A DNA stretch of 64,000 nucleotides from Syntrophobacterales bacterium (lineage in GTDB: Bacteria > Desulfobacterota > Desulfobaccia > Desulfobaccales > 0-14-0-80-60-11): the NCBI GenBank assembly GCA_023512475.1, contig JAILZL010000006.1, positions 1 through 64,000 of the forward strand, in the 5' to 3' direction. Positions within the stretch are counted from its first letter, which is position 1; every line of letters begins with the position of its first letter. Position numbers and translations under genes: made by a program. Of the stretch, positions 1 to 8,283 are shown in pieces. Under the pieces are notes generated by a model. That model was given only the letters and a program-made list of their open reading frames with translations, was not told where the DNA came from and searched no databases.

Positions 1-373
1 TCTTCCGGCAATGTAATTAATTTTAATGTCAAACCGTGAGCGAGGCGTCCAGTTAAATATCTTTTTAATATCTCATAAAATTCAGTGGAGGTAAGAATCA
101 ACATGCGTTCAGGTGCCTCCACCAAAGATAAATAATATAATTATGCCAAAGAAGTATTGACCTTTCCTACCGGAAACTTACCGGTGGCGGTTTTGCCTCC
201 GGCTGTCTTGATGTAACCTACAATATGCCCATCCTCAGAGACGGCATCAAATTCGTGGGTCCCACCAGTTATCAATTTTAATAATTTTGGTTCAAAATTT
301 TCTTGTATTCTTCAGAAAGTTTTTGGCGCACAAAATTTTCCACGACATATTTCAGATAATTTGTATCTGCCAT
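1..373 (-). pseudogene. Frameshifted AT-rich gene, PD-(D/E)XK nuclease-like, cut by window edge
   Basis: Read on the minus strand from ATG at 373 (upstream GGGAGGAAGG), the frame gives about 25 residues ending near SEEYKK and then runs into TAA at 278-280. Shifting frame at the A/T run around 293-301 reopens a sensible protein: FEPKLLKLITGGTHEFDAV..., continuing to an in-frame TAA at 141-143, after which the same frame stays open to the window edge (LYYLSLVEAPERMLILTSTE...). The stretch EFDAVSEDGHIVGYIKT has the D...xK spacing of restriction-endonuclease-like folds; this family call is inference. Base composition is far more AT-rich than the neighbours, suggesting acquired DNA. At least one frameshift plus one stop argue for a decayed gene, though sequencing errors in homopolymers could explain part of it. 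It lies directly downstream of the antiporter gene in the same direction. Confidence 0.55.
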
Positions 374-398
374 ATACCAACCTTCCTCCCAGGATTAT

Positions 399-2390
399 TC
401 ATTTTGACTCCGCTCCCCGGAAGAGGAAGCCCCCCTTGGCGATCTTTTCCGGCGCGCCCAAAATGATCAACAAATCCCCGGCCACCAGCTCCAGGTCCGG
501 ATCGGGGTTGAAGACCATCTCGCCGTTGCGGCGCACCGCCAGGACCGTGAGTCCATACTTTTTGCGCAGCTCCATCTGGGCCAGGGTCTTCCCTGCCAGG
601 GGCGCACCCTCCGCCAGGCGCACGGTGGTGATCTCCATGTCCTTGAGATGCGGCCGCAGGTCCGCCAGGGTGGCGCCTTCCGGGGACGGGGTGCGCAGCA
701 TGCGGTAGCCCTCGGCCCGCACCTCCTGGATGAAGCGCTCAATCTCATCCCGGGGGAGCAGATACTTCCTCAGCACCCGGGTGAAGATCTCCACCGAGGT
801 CTCAAACTCCTCAGGGATGACCTCATCGGCCCCCAATTCATACAGGACCGGCATTTCCAGGAGATAACGGGTGCGTACCAGAAGATACACCGTGGGATGG
901 AGCTGCCGCACCTGCTCGGTGATGCGCCGGGTGGCCGCCGGATCATTGATGGCCACCACCACGATACGGGCCGCCCTCAGATGCGCCACCTCCAGGATCT
1001 CCGGGTTGGTGGCGTCCCCGTAGTAGATGGGCTCCCCCTTGCGGCGCTCGGTGCGCACCGTCTCCGGGTTCATCTCAATGACCACATAGGGGATGCCCCC
1101 CATCCGGGCGGCCCGGGCCAGGTTGCGGCCGGTGACCCCGAAACCCACGATGATCAGGTGATCCCGCACCGCAGCCTCGGGCGGAGCCACCGGCAGGAAG
1201 GAGCCCACCTGCCAGCGGGCCGGCAGAGGCAGGCGCAGGGCCAGCTCCGCCAACCGGGGGGCCCCGGCCATGATGAAGGGGGTGAGGGCCATGGTGAGGA
1301 CCGAGACATCCAAAAAGAGCTGGTAATGATCCCCGGAAAGCAGACCCTGGGCCACCCCGGCCTTGGCCAGCACAAAGGAGAACTCCCCCACCTGGCAGAG
1401 GGCCAGACCCACCAGGATGCCGGTGCGCAGAGGATAGCCCAGCAGCACCGCAGCGCCGCCGGCAATCAGGGCCTTGACCGCCAGCACCAGGGCTCCGGAG
1501 CAGACAATGCTCACCGGGTGGTGCAGCAGAAACTCCACATTGAGGAGCATGCCGATGGAAATGAAAAAGATGCTGGAGAAGACATCCCTAAAAGGCAGGA
1601 TGTTCCCCAGGGCCTGGTGGCTGTATTCCGTTTCCGAGAGCACCAGGCCGGCCAGAAAGGCCCCCAGGGCCAAAGAGAGGCCCGCCGCCGCGGTGCCCCA
1701 GGCCACCAGAAAGCACAGCACCAAAACCGCCAGAAGAAAGATCTCCCGGTCCCGGGTGCGGGCGATCTGATAGAGAACCTGGGGCACCACATACTTGGCG
1801 CCTACAATCACCGCGGCCACGATCACCGCGGCCTCCAGAAAAAGGAGGAGAAACCTGCGGCCCACTTCGTTCCCCCCCACCCCGGCCAGAAACGGGATGA
1901 AGAGCATCATGGGCACAATGATGATGTCTTGGAAAATAAGAATCCCCAAGGCGGTGTTGCCATGGGGCGTCTCCACCTCCGCCCGGCTCTGCAGCACCTT
2001 GAGCACGATGGCGGTGCTGCTCAGGGCCATGAGAAAGCCCACGAACACCGCCTCCCCCACCTTCAGGCCGGCCATCTTCCAGGACAAGAAAAAGAAGAAA
2101 AACCCGGTGAGCAGCACCTGAAGCGGCCCCCCCACCAGCACCGAGCGCCTAAGCTGCAGGAGATTGGCAAAGGAGAATTCAATGCCGATGGTGAAAAGGA
2201 GCAAAATGACCCCGATCTCCGCCAGGATCTCCACTTCGTGGGCCGCCTTGATGAGCCCCCACCCCTGGGGCCCCGCCAGAACCCCGGTGAGGATGAACCC
2301 CACCACAGGCGGGATCCCCAGGCGATGGCAGACAAAAATCACCGCCACCGCCAGGAGATAAACAATGAGGAGATCAAAAAGGATCGCCAT
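399..2390 (-). CDS. Kef-type cation/proton antiporter (CPA2) with TrkA-N and TrkA-C domains
   Basis: A 663-residue inner-membrane protein. The first roughly 380 residues are a run of hydrophobic segments with the CPA2 signature (GIPPVVGFILTGVLAGP near the N-terminus, SSTAIVLKVLQ near 125, SLALGAFLAGLVLSE near 240). From about 410 a TrkA-N (RCK) Rossmann domain follows with the dinucleotide loop IIVGFGVTGRNLA, and the end is a TrkA-C domain (about 590-655). The architecture matches KefB/KefC-like potassium or sodium/proton antiporters gated by nucleotide or ligand binding to the RCK domain. The start codon lies 3 bp after the stop of korC, so translation is probably coupled to the oxidoreductase operon. 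The transported ion cannot be read from sequence. Confidence 0.9.
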   Translation of the reverse strand: MAILFDLLIVYLLAVAVIFVCHRLGIPPVVGFILTGVLAGPQGWGLIKAAHEVEILAEIGVILLLFTIGIEFSFANLLQLRRSVLVGGPLQVLLTGFFFFFLSWKMAGLKVGEAVFVGFLMALSSTAIVLKVLQSRAEVETPHGNTALGILIFQDIIIVPMMLFIPFLAGVGGNEVGRRFLLLFLEAAVIVAAVIVGAKYVVPQVLYQIARTRDREIFLLAVLVLCFLVAWGTAAAGLSLALGAFLAGLVLSETEYSHQALGNILPFRDVFSSIFFISIGMLLNVEFLLHHPVSIVCSGALVLAVKALIAGGAAVLLGYPLRTGILVGLALCQVGEFSFVLAKAGVAQGLLSGDHYQLFLDVSVLTMALTPFIMAGAPRLAELALRLPLPARWQVGSFLPVAPPEAAVRDHLIIVGFGVTGRNLARAARMGGIPYVVIEMNPETVRTERRKGEPIYYGDATNPEILEVAHLRAARIVVVAINDPAATRRITEQVRQLHPTVYLLVRTRYLLEMPVLYELGADEVIPEEFETSVEIFTRVLRKYLLPRDEIERFIQEVRAEGYRMLRTPSPEGATLADLRPHLKDMEITTVRLAEGAPLAGKTLAQMELRKKYGLTVLAVRRNGEMVFNPDPDLELVAGDLLIILGAPEKIAKGGFLFRGAESK

Positions 2391-2393
2391 CGC

Positions 2394-2963
2394 TCACGCC
2401 GTCGGCCGCGGGGCCTCCCTGCGGTTGAGATACTCCCGGGCTGCGGCCGCCCCCGCCTCCAGGGCCTTGCGGGCCGCCTCCCGGTGCCCGGGGGGGATGC
2501 GGGCGGCCACCGCCGCCTCCAGACTCCTCAGGGACACCACCCCGGTGAGGGTCACCAACGCCGCCAGGGCCACAATGTTGGCCATCATCCCCTCCCCCAC
2601 CTCCCGCCGGGCAATCTCCGTAAAGGGCAAGGCCACCGCCCGGGTGGTGGGAAGATGCTGCACCAAACCGGAATCCACCACCACCATCCCCCCCGGCTTC
2701 ACATCAAACACATACGCATCACAGGCCCGCTGACTCAGACACAAAAGGATGTCCGGCTGCATCGCCCGGGGATAATCAATCTCCCCGTCACTGATCACCA
2801 CCTCCGCCCGGGACGCCCCACCCCGGGCCTCCGGTCCATAACTCTGCGTCTGAGCCACCTCCCGCCCCTCATACACCCCCGCCGCCTCCGCCAAAATCAC
2901 CCCGGCCAAAATCACCCCCTGACCCCCAGAACCCGCCAACCGAATCTCCACCCTCTCTCCCAT
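2394..2963 (-). CDS. korC: 2-oxoacid:ferredoxin oxidoreductase, gamma subunit
   Basis: A 189-residue protein beginning with the gamma-subunit signature RLAGSGGQGVILAGVILAEAA and followed by QSYGPEARGGASRAEVVIS, both typical of the gamma domain of pyruvate/2-oxoglutarate:ferredoxin oxidoreductases. In the KorABCD type of complex this subunit helps bind coenzyme A and completes the alpha-beta-gamma-delta heterotetramer that oxidatively decarboxylates a 2-oxoacid to an acyl-CoA with reduction of ferredoxin, or the reverse in CO2-fixing anaerobes. It is separated from korB by 155 bp that hold two copies of a dispersed hairpin element, and is followed after 3 bp by the antiporter gene. Substrate preference (2-oxoglutarate versus another 2-oxoacid) is assigned from subunit order and similarity only. 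Confidence 0.9.
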   Translation of the reverse strand: MGERVEIRLAGSGGQGVILAGVILAEAAGVYEGREVAQTQSYGPEARGGASRAEVVISDGEIDYPRAMQPDILLCLSQRACDAYVFDVKPGGMVVVDSGLVQHLPTTRAVALPFTEIARREVGEGMMANIVALAALVTLTGVVSLRSLEAAVAARIPPGHREAARKALEAGAAAAREYLNRREAPRPTA

Positions 2964-2983
2964 AAAATGCCTCGTGTGGGTTT

Positions 2984-3053
2984 TTGGGGGGAGGGGGCTA
3001 AGGGCCGTGGGCCCTTACCCCCTCCCCCAAGCCCCCTCCCCCAAACCCTTATA
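2984..3053 (-). repeat. Dispersed hairpin element, copy D
   Basis: On the minus strand this reads an AGGGTTTGGGGGAGGGGG-type G-rich run, then a stem-loop (arms at 2999-3005 and 3011-3017, seven pairs, TAAGGGC/GCCCTTA), then a C-rich run that can pair with the G-rich run. The layout matches the right half of copies A-C. It lies between korB and korC and is inverted against copy F, the two meeting at the palindromic centre AACCCTTATAGGGTT (about 3044-3058). Confidence 0.6.
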
Positions 3054-3113
3054 GGGTTGGGAGGGGGGCGTGGGGGAGGGCAGGGAACTGCGTTCCCTGG
3101 CCCTCCCCCCAAG
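3050..3113 (+). repeat. Dispersed hairpin element, copy F
   Basis: On the plus strand: TAGGGTTGGGAGGGGGGCG, TGGGGGAGGG, then a perfect eight-pair stem-loop with a 3-nt loop (3081-3088 with 3092-3099, CAGGGAAC/GTTCCCTG), then GGCCCTCCCCCC. It shares GGGGGGCGTGGGGGAGGG with copy E. It lies between the korB stop and copy D. Confidence 0.6.
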
Positions 3114-3118
3114 GCTCG

Positions 3119-3961
3119 TCACCCTCCGCCCTTCAGGGCGGCTTGGGCGGCCTGTTGGATTTTGCGGTATTCCCGAGTGTAGCTGGGGAGGTCCCGGTCG
3201 GTGAGGATGCCGATGGTGATTTTGCCTCTGAGTTGTTCGGGGGTCATGGTCTGGGCTTTTTCCAGGCGCACGGCCACTTCTTTTTGCCAGCGGAGCATGT
3301 CGGCGGGGCCGCCCATTTTGTTTTTCCGGCCGTATTGGGTATGGCAGTGGCTGATGATTTCCACCACGGCGAAGCCTTTTTTGCGGATGGCGGTTTCGAT
3401 GAGCTGGTCCAGGTGGCTGGCGTGGTAGACGGTGCTGCGGCCCACCCAGGCGGCGCCGGCGGCCACGGCCAGTTCGGCGATGGCGAAGGGTTGTTCCAGA
3501 TTGCCGTAGAGGCTGGTGCTGGAGAGGGCGCCCAGGGGGGTGGTGGGGGAGTATTGGCCGCCGGTCATGCCGTAGATCTGGTTGTTGATGATGAGGGCGG
3601 TGAGGTTGAGGTTGCGCCGGGCGGCGTGGATGAAGTGGTTGCCGCCGATGGCGGTGGCGTCGCCGTCGCCCATGACCACGATCACCTGGAGCCGGGGGTT
3701 GGCCAGTTTGATGCCGGTGGCGAAGGTGAGGGCCCGGCCGTGGGTGGTGTGGAGGGTATTGAAGTCCACATACACGCTCATGCGTCCGGAGCAGCCGATG
3801 CCGCTCACCAGGACGATCTCGTCCTTGCTGAAGCCGGTGCGGTCGATGGCCCGGATCAGCGCCCCCAGGACAATGCCGTTGCCGCACCCCGGACACCAGA
3901 CATGGGGGAATTTCTTTTCATGGCGCAGGTATTTGTGGATGAGTTTGGTGAATTCGGGCAT
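3119..3961 (-). CDS. korB: 2-oxoacid:ferredoxin oxidoreductase, beta (TPP-binding) subunit
   Basis: A 280-residue catalytic beta subunit that binds thiamine pyrophosphate and relays electrons to ferredoxin. Visible landmarks are HVWCPGCGNGIVLGALIRA near residue 20, GIGCSGRMSVYVDFNTLHTT near 55 (cluster-binding cysteines), and the TPP/Mg motif GDGDATAIGGNHFIHAARRN with the following INNQIYGMTGGQYSPTT near 97-140. Length and motifs are those of KorB/PorB of the four-subunit type. It follows korA by 27 bp in the same operon, and the korC gene lies downstream beyond a 155-bp repeat-bearing gap. Confidence 0.93.
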   Translation of the reverse strand: MPEFTKLIHKYLRHEKKFPHVWCPGCGNGIVLGALIRAIDRTGFSKDEIVLVSGIGCSGRMSVYVDFNTLHTTHGRALTFATGIKLANPRLQVIVVMGDGDATAIGGNHFIHAARRNLNLTALIINNQIYGMTGGQYSPTTPLGALSSTSLYGNLEQPFAIAELAVAAGAAWVGRSTVYHASHLDQLIETAIRKKGFAVVEIISHCHTQYGRKNKMGGPADMLRWQKEVAVRLEKAQTMTPEQLRGKITIGILTDRDLPSYTREYRKIQQAAQAALKGGG

Positions 3962-3988
3962 GGCTTTTGCCTTTGCGGTCCCGTCTCC

Positions 3989-5125
3989 TTACATTTTCAT
4001 CAGGCGCCCGAGGATCTCCTCCGGGGTGAGGAGGCGGCCGTCGATGCGGTTCAGCTTCTCCACCCGGGTGAGGCCCTGGTTGATACGGCTCACCTCCCGG
4101 GAGATCTGGCCCCGGTTGAGTTCCGGCACCAGCACGGCCCGCACCCGGCGCAGGTGAGGCTCCAGCCAGCGCCGGGGGAAGGGCCACAGGGTGATGAGGC
4201 GGACGAGGCCGGCCTTCACCCCCCGGGCCCGGGCCTCCCTGACCGCCCGTTTGGCGGAGCGGGCCACGCTGCCGTAGGCCACCACCAGGAGGTCGGCCTC
4301 CTCGGTGAGAAACTCCTCCACCCGGCAGATTTCGTGCAGGTGCTGGTGGATCTTGCGGAAGAGGCGGTCCAGGAAGGGGACGATCTCATCGGGCCGCTCG
4401 GTGGGGAAGCCCCGGACATCGTGGATGAGGCCGGTGACGTGGTAGCGGTAGCCGTCCCCGAAGCTGGCCATGGGCGGCACCCCCCGGGGGGTGTCCTCGT
4501 AGGGGATGTACCATTCCGGGGGCATGGTGGGCTTCAGGCGCTCCACCACCTCCACTTCGCGGGGGTGCGGCAGGGTGATCTTCTCCCGGGTGTGGGCCAC
4601 CACCTCATCGGAGAGGAGGATTACCGGGATACGGAATTTTTCCGACAGGTTGAAGGCCAGGACGGTGAGGTCGAAGCACTCCCGGGTGGTGGCGGGGGCC
4701 AGGACGATGATGGGGTGGTCGCCGTGGGTACCCCAGCGGGCCTGCTGCACGTCCCCCTGGGAGACATGGGTGGGGAGCCCGGTGGAGGGCCCGCCCCGCA
4801 TGACGTTGACAATCACGCAGGGCACCTCGGCGATGACCGCAAAGCCCAGGTTCTCCTGCATGAGGGAGAAGCCCGGGCCGCTGGTGGCGGTCATGGCCTT
4901 GGCGCCCGCCAGGGAGGCGCCGATGACCGCGCCCAGGGAGGCGATTTCGTCCTCCATCTGGATGAAGACCCCGCCCACCGCGGGGAGCCGGACGCTCATG
5001 ACCTCGCTGATCTCGGTGGCCGGGGTGATGGGGTAGCCGGCAAAGAAGCGGCACCCCGCGGCCAGGGCCCCTTCCACCACGGCCTCGTTTCCCTGAAGCA
5101 GCATCACCCGACCCGTATCGCTCAT
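3989..5125 (-). CDS. korA: 2-oxoacid:ferredoxin oxidoreductase, alpha subunit
   Basis: A 378-residue alpha subunit. The start chosen is ATG at 5125, preceded by AGGAGG 7 bp upstream; an open frame continues further upstream to 5272 but that part is low-complexity and overlaps korD. Motifs: LLQGNEAVVEGALAAGCRFFAGYPITPATEI at the N-terminus, the conserved GPGFSLMQENLGFA loop and EVPCVIVNVMRGGPSTGLPT, all characteristic of the pyrimidine-binding alpha domain, then a C-terminal transketolase-like domain (LLVVAYGSVARSAKRAV). Together with korB it forms the TPP active site. Its start lies 111 bp downstream of the korD stop at 5236. Confidence 0.93.
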   Translation of the reverse strand: MSDTGRVMLLQGNEAVVEGALAAGCRFFAGYPITPATEISEVMSVRLPAVGGVFIQMEDEIASLGAVIGASLAGAKAMTATSGPGFSLMQENLGFAVIAEVPCVIVNVMRGGPSTGLPTHVSQGDVQQARWGTHGDHPIIVLAPATTRECFDLTVLAFNLSEKFRIPVILLSDEVVAHTREKITLPHPREVEVVERLKPTMPPEWYIPYEDTPRGVPPMASFGDGYRYHVTGLIHDVRGFPTERPDEIVPFLDRLFRKIHQHLHEICRVEEFLTEEADLLVVAYGSVARSAKRAVREARARGVKAGLVRLITLWPFPRRWLEPHLRRVRAVLVPELNRGQISREVSRINQGLTRVEKLNRIDGRLLTPEEILGRLMKM

Positions 5126-5235
5126 GCCGCGGCCTCCTGCCGGCCGCGGGCCCGGGGCCCCCGGTCCGGGGCCACCGGCCCTGGAATCCTGCCTCCCGTC
5201 CCCTGGCCCCTGATCCACCTTTGCATCACCCTGAC

Positions 5236-5559
5236 TCACTCCTCCCCTGCCGCCGGCGGGTGCTCGTCGCACTCCCGCACGCTGATGGCGAAGTCCGGGC
5301 AGTGCAGTTCACAGAAGCGGCAGCCGCTGCAGGCCGCCGCGTCGGCCACCACCGGCCGGCCGGAGTCATCGAGCTTCAGGCAGCCGGTGGGGCAGAATTC
5401 GGCGCACAGGCCGCACTCCTTGCACCAGGCCCGGTAGATATCAATGGCGAACCGCTTCGGGGCCGGGGCCTTGGCGGTTTCCGCCGGCGCCGGGGCTTTG
5501 GCCCTGGCCCGCCGGGGTTTGGGGAGGTCTTTCTTCCTTGCCTGTTCGGACTTCTTCAT
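5236..5559 (-). CDS. korD: 2-oxoacid:ferredoxin oxidoreductase, delta (2x[4Fe-4S] ferredoxin) subunit
   Basis: A 107-residue ferredoxin-like subunit. After a basic Ala/Pro-rich N-terminal stretch of about 37 residues, two [4Fe-4S] motifs are visible: CKECGLCAEFCPTGC near 46-60 and CSGCRFCELHCPDF near 76-89. It transfers electrons from the TPP/beta centre to external ferredoxin. It is first in the minus-strand order korD-korA-korB-korC. The charged N-terminal extension is longer than in many KorD proteins. No convincing promoter was identified in the 229 bp between it and trpG, so part of its expression could be read-through from trpG. Confidence 0.9.
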   Translation of the reverse strand: MKKSEQARKKDLPKPRRARAKAPAPAETAKAPAPKRFAIDIYRAWCKECGLCAEFCPTGCLKLDDSGRPVVADAAACSGCRFCELHCPDFAISVRECDEHPPAAGEE

Positions 5560-5788
5560 TTATTCAGGTTTACCCCATCCCCGGCCGCCCGGGAAGGGGA
5601 TTTCCGGGGCGGGGCATCCGCGCCCCTGGCTCCGTTGCACTCCGGTCCTGGCGTTCCTTGCCGGCGTCATCCGCCGTTTCCGGACAGCCAGGTTTTCCCC
5701 GGGTCCTGGAGTGCCGCCGTATCCGGTTTTTCCCGGGTTTCCCCCTGGCACCCCGGGCTGCCGCCGGAGATATCCCCCCTCCTTCCCG

Positions 5789-6361
5789 TCAGCCCTTCTG
5801 CCGTTTCAGGAAATTCCGCAGGAGATTGAGGCCCTCCCCGGTGAGGATGGACTCCGGGTGGAACTGCACCCCGAAGACGGCGTGCTGACGGTGCCGGAGG
5901 CCCATGATCTCCCCCACCGCGGTCTGGGCCGACACCATGAGGCAGTCCGGCAGGCTCTCCCGCTCCACAATGAGGGAGTGATAACGGGTGGCCTCAAAGG
6001 GATTGGGCAGGCCCTGGAAGAGATCCCGGCCGTCATGGTAGATGAGGGAGGTCTTGCCATGCATGAGGCGAGGCGCCCGGACCACCCGGCCGCCGAAGGC
6101 CTGGCCGATGGCCTGGTGCCCCAGGCAGACGCCCAGAATGGGCACCCGGCCGGCAAAGTGCCGGATGGCGGCCACGGAGATGCCCGCCTCGTTGGGGGAG
6201 CAGGGGCCCGGGGAGATCACCAGATGCGTCATGGGGAGGGCTTCCAGGGCCGCCAGATCAACGGCGTCATTGCGATAGACCCGCACCTCGGCGCCCAGCT
6301 GCCCCAGATACTGGACCAGATTGTAGGTGAAGGAATCGTAATTGTCGATCATCACCAGCAT
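5789..6361 (-). CDS. trpG: Anthranilate synthase component II (glutamine amidotransferase)
   Basis: A 190-residue class I glutamine amidotransferase that supplies ammonia to TrpE. Start set at ATG 6361 ([20 protein letters not shown], the usual TrpG/PabA beginning); an ATG at 6382 is possible but adds non-conserved residues. The catalytic triad is visible: Cys in [15 protein letters not shown] near 80, and His/Glu in [15 protein letters not shown] near 170. PabA cannot be separated from TrpG by sequence alone, but the gene follows trpE by 64 bp downstream of a Trp attenuator, which favours tryptophan synthesis; it may serve both pathways. Confidence 0.92.
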   Translation of the reverse strand: MLVMIDNYDSFTYNLVQYLGQLGAEVRVYRNDAVDLAALEALPMTHLVISPGPCSPNEAGISVAAIRHFAGRVPILGVCLGHQAIGQAFGGRVVRAPRLMHGKTSLIYHDGRDLFQGLPNPFEATRYHSLIVERESLPDCLMVSAQTAVGEIMGLRHRQHAVFGVQFHPESILTGEGLNLLRNFLKRQKG

Positions 6362-6425
6362 TTTTCTGCCCCCGACCTCCAAGGGGCGGACCGGTCCGGG
6401 CCCGGAAAACCCGGCTCTGCCCCTC

Positions 6426-7901
6426 TCACCACAGGCCCGCCTCCGCCAGCTCCAGGGCCCGCATCAGGGCCATGGCCTTGTTCACGGTTTCCTGGAATTC
6501 CCGGGCCGGGTCGGAGTCGGCCACGATCCCCGCCCCCACCTGGAGATAGACCCGGCCCTGGTGCACGGTGAAGCTGCGGATGGTGATGCAGAAATCCAGA
6601 TTGCCCCCGAAACCGAGGTAGCCCACGGCGCCGGCGTAGGGGCCCCGGCGGCTGGGTTCCAGCTCCTCGATGATCTCCATGGCCCGCACTTTGGGCGCGC
6701 CGGTGACGGTGCCCGCCGGGAAGGTGGCCCTAAGCAGGCCCAAACCGTCCTCGCCCTCGGCCAGCTCGCCCTCCACCTGGGAGACCAGGTGCATGACGTG
6801 GGAGTAGCGCTCCACCGTGAAGAGCTCCGGCACCCGCACACTGCCGATGGCGGCCACCCGGCCCACGTCGTTGCGGCCCAGGTCCACCAGCATGATATGC
6901 TCGGCCCGCTCCTTGGGATCGGCCAACAGGTCCTGTTCCAGGGCCAGGTCCTCTTCCGGGGTCCTGCCCCGGGGGCGGGTGCCGGCGATGGGGCGGTAGG
7001 TGATGTGGCGCCCTTCCAGGCGCACCAGGATCTCCGGCGAGGCGCCCACCAGCTTCAGGTCGCCGAACTCCAGGAAGAACATGTAGGGCGAGGGGTTGAT
7101 GCAGCGCAGGGCCCGGTAGAGGTCCAGGGCGTCATGCTCAAAGGGCGCCTGAAAGCACTGGGAGAGCACCACCTGGATGACGTCCCCCGCGGCGATATAC
7201 TCCTTGGCCCGGGCCACCATGGCCTCAAACCGCTTCTTGGTGACGTTGCTCGTCAGCCTGGGGCCCTTGCCGGGAGGAGGAGGCTGCGAGGCCGGCACCG
7301 GCTGGCGCAGGTGGGCGATGAGGTCATGGATGGCCGCCACCGCCCTCTCATAGCGCGCCTCCGGATCCTCCCGGTCGCTTAAGGTCACCAGGGCCACCAC
7401 CTTGATGGTCTGGCGCAGGTTGTCAAAGATGAGGAGGTGCTCAGGAAGGAGCAGGCAGGCTTCGGGGAGCGGACTGGCCGGGGTCAGCTCCGGCAGGCGC
7501 TCGATATAGCGCACCATGTCATAGCCCAGAAACCCCACCAGCCCGCCCCAGAAGCGGGGCAGCCCCGGGACCGCCGCCGGCCGGAAGCTGGCCAGCAGCC
7601 GGCCCAGATGCTCGAAGGGGTCCAGCCCCGGGTCCAGGAGCTCCTCCCGGCCATCCCGGCTGAGAAAGCACTGCCGCTGACGCACCTGAAAGAGCAGCCG
7701 GGGATGGAAGCCCAGAAAACTGAAGCGGCCCCACTTCTCCCCGCCCTCCACGCTCTCCAGGAGAAAGGAAGGCGCCGGGGTGCGCAGTTTCTTGTAGGCC
7801 GACACCGGGGTCTCCAAATCCCCCAGGATTTCCCGATACACCGGGATGACATTGCCGCCGGCCGCCAACTGCCGGAAAGTGCGGAGATCCGGAATGACCA
7901 T
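6426..7901 (-). CDS. trpE: Anthranilate synthase component I
   Basis: A 491-residue chorismate-using enzyme that makes anthranilate with TrpG. The start is placed at ATG 7901 ([24 protein letters not shown]), where family members normally begin; the frame is open upstream to 7988 but that segment lies on the attenuator terminator. Landmarks: [20 protein letters not shown] at the N-terminal domain, [11 protein letters not shown], the [15 protein letters not shown] active-site region, [11 protein letters not shown], and [20 protein letters not shown] near the C-terminus. NPSPYMFF and the Trp-rich leader peptide upstream support TrpE over PabB. No other trp genes are nearby, so this is a trpEG pair. 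Confidence 0.94.
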   Translation of the reverse strand: MVIPDLRTFRQLAAGGNVIPVYREILGDLETPVSAYKKLRTPAPSFLLESVEGGEKWGRFSFLGFHPRLLFQVRQRQCFLSRDGREELLDPGLDPFEHLGRLLASFRPAAVPGLPRFWGGLVGFLGYDMVRYIERLPELTPASPLPEACLLLPEHLLIFDNLRQTIKVVALVTLSDREDPEARYERAVAAIHDLIAHLRQPVPASQPPPPGKGPRLTSNVTKKRFEAMVARAKEYIAAGDVIQVVLSQCFQAPFEHDALDLYRALRCINPSPYMFFLEFGDLKLVGASPEILVRLEGRHITYRPIAGTRPRGRTPEEDLALEQDLLADPKERAEHIMLVDLGRNDVGRVAAIGSVRVPELFTVERYSHVMHLVSQVEGELAEGEDGLGLLRATFPAGTVTGAPKVRAMEIIEELEPSRRGPYAGAVGYLGFGGNLDFCITIRSFTVHQGRVYLQVGAGIVADSDPAREFQETVNKAMALMRALELAEAGLW

Positions 7902-7986
7902 CGCAGCGTTGCCTCGGTGGTTGTACCGATTTTCCCTTATCCACTCCCGCCGCCGCCTGGCGGCAGGTGTCTGCGGTGCAGCCAAC

Positions 7987-8017
7987 AAAAAAGCCGTGAC
8001 CTTGCTGGAGCCACGGC
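7987..8017 (-). terminator. Attenuator terminator of trpEG
   Basis: Minus strand: GCCGTGG, an 11-nt loop region, TCACGGC, then TTTTTT (7987-7992). It lies 86 bp before the trpE start and about 75 bp after the leader-peptide stop, the position expected for an attenuator. Confidence 0.85.
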
Positions 8018-8093
8018 GTTGCCCGGAAGCAAAACCGGGGCCCCCTCCCGTGAGGGGCCCCGGCGGATGAGGGTCAGAAGCGCTGGGTGCACC

Positions 8094-8159
8094 TCACGGG
8101 CTCAGGAGGCGCCACCAGCACCAGTTTCCAGTATGCAAGAGACAGGTCCGCTCAATCAT
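8094..8159 (-). CDS. trpL: trp leader peptide with three Trp codons
   Basis: ATG at 8159 opens a 21-codon reading frame ending in TGA at 8094-8096. It encodes Trp at codons 13, 15 and 16 (TGG TGC TGG TGG), an extreme enrichment for such a short peptide, and ends inside RNA segment 1 of the attenuator. It lies 12-17 bp downstream of a strong promoter -10 box, so the mRNA would have almost no 5' untranslated region and no Shine-Dalgarno sequence is visible. Together with the downstream alternative hairpins and terminator this supports a ribosome-mediated sensor of charged tRNA-Trp controlling trpE-trpG. Confidence 0.8.
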   Translation of the reverse strand: MIERTCLLHTGNWCWWRLLSP

Positions 8160-8170
8160 CGTACTATAAC

Positions 8171-8200
8171 TATATATGTTACCTGCGAGCCGTCTGTCAA
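8171..8200 (-). promoter_or_regulatory. Promoter of the trp leader-trpEG operon
   Basis: Minus strand TTGACA (8195-8200), 18-bp spacer, TATATA (8171-8176). A perfect -35 box and a good -10 box place the start of transcription a few bases before the leader-peptide ATG at 8159. Confidence 0.75.
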
Positions 8201-8283
8201 TCCTTTATTTGCCCTCCCCTGACCCGCACGGGAGAAAGGGGGCCAGGAGTCGGGGAAGTCCTCGCCTTCCTCCTGCCCTTCCC

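Larger units (their letters stand above)
7987..8159 (-). promoter_or_regulatory. Tryptophan attenuator (leader RNA) upstream of trpE
   Basis: Four mutually complementary RNA segments follow the leader peptide: 1 = CCCGTGAGG (8092-8100, overlapping the leader stop), 2 = CCTCACGGG (8048-8056), 3 = GCCGTGG (8011-8017), 4 = GTCACGGC (7993-8000). 1:2 is a nine-pair perfect match, 2:3 pairs through TCACGG/CCGTGG (one G-U), and 3:4 forms the terminator with a six-T tail. Segment 2 also sits in a GC-rich hairpin (about 8038-8066). This is the classical arrangement in which a ribosome stalled at Trp codons masks segment 1, frees 2 to pair with 3, and permits trpEG transcription. Pairings are seen by eye; the mechanism is inferred from known trp operons. 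Confidence 0.8.

Noticed and set aside
648..5437. Very long plus-strand open frames antisense to the antiporter and kor genes
   Set aside because: Low stop density of GC-rich DNA; products are Gly/Pro/His-rich, lack domains and lie opposite clear conserved genes.
7902..7988. Longer N-terminus of trpE from 7988
   Set aside because: The extra codons would be encoded by the attenuator terminator tail and do not match TrpE family N-termini.
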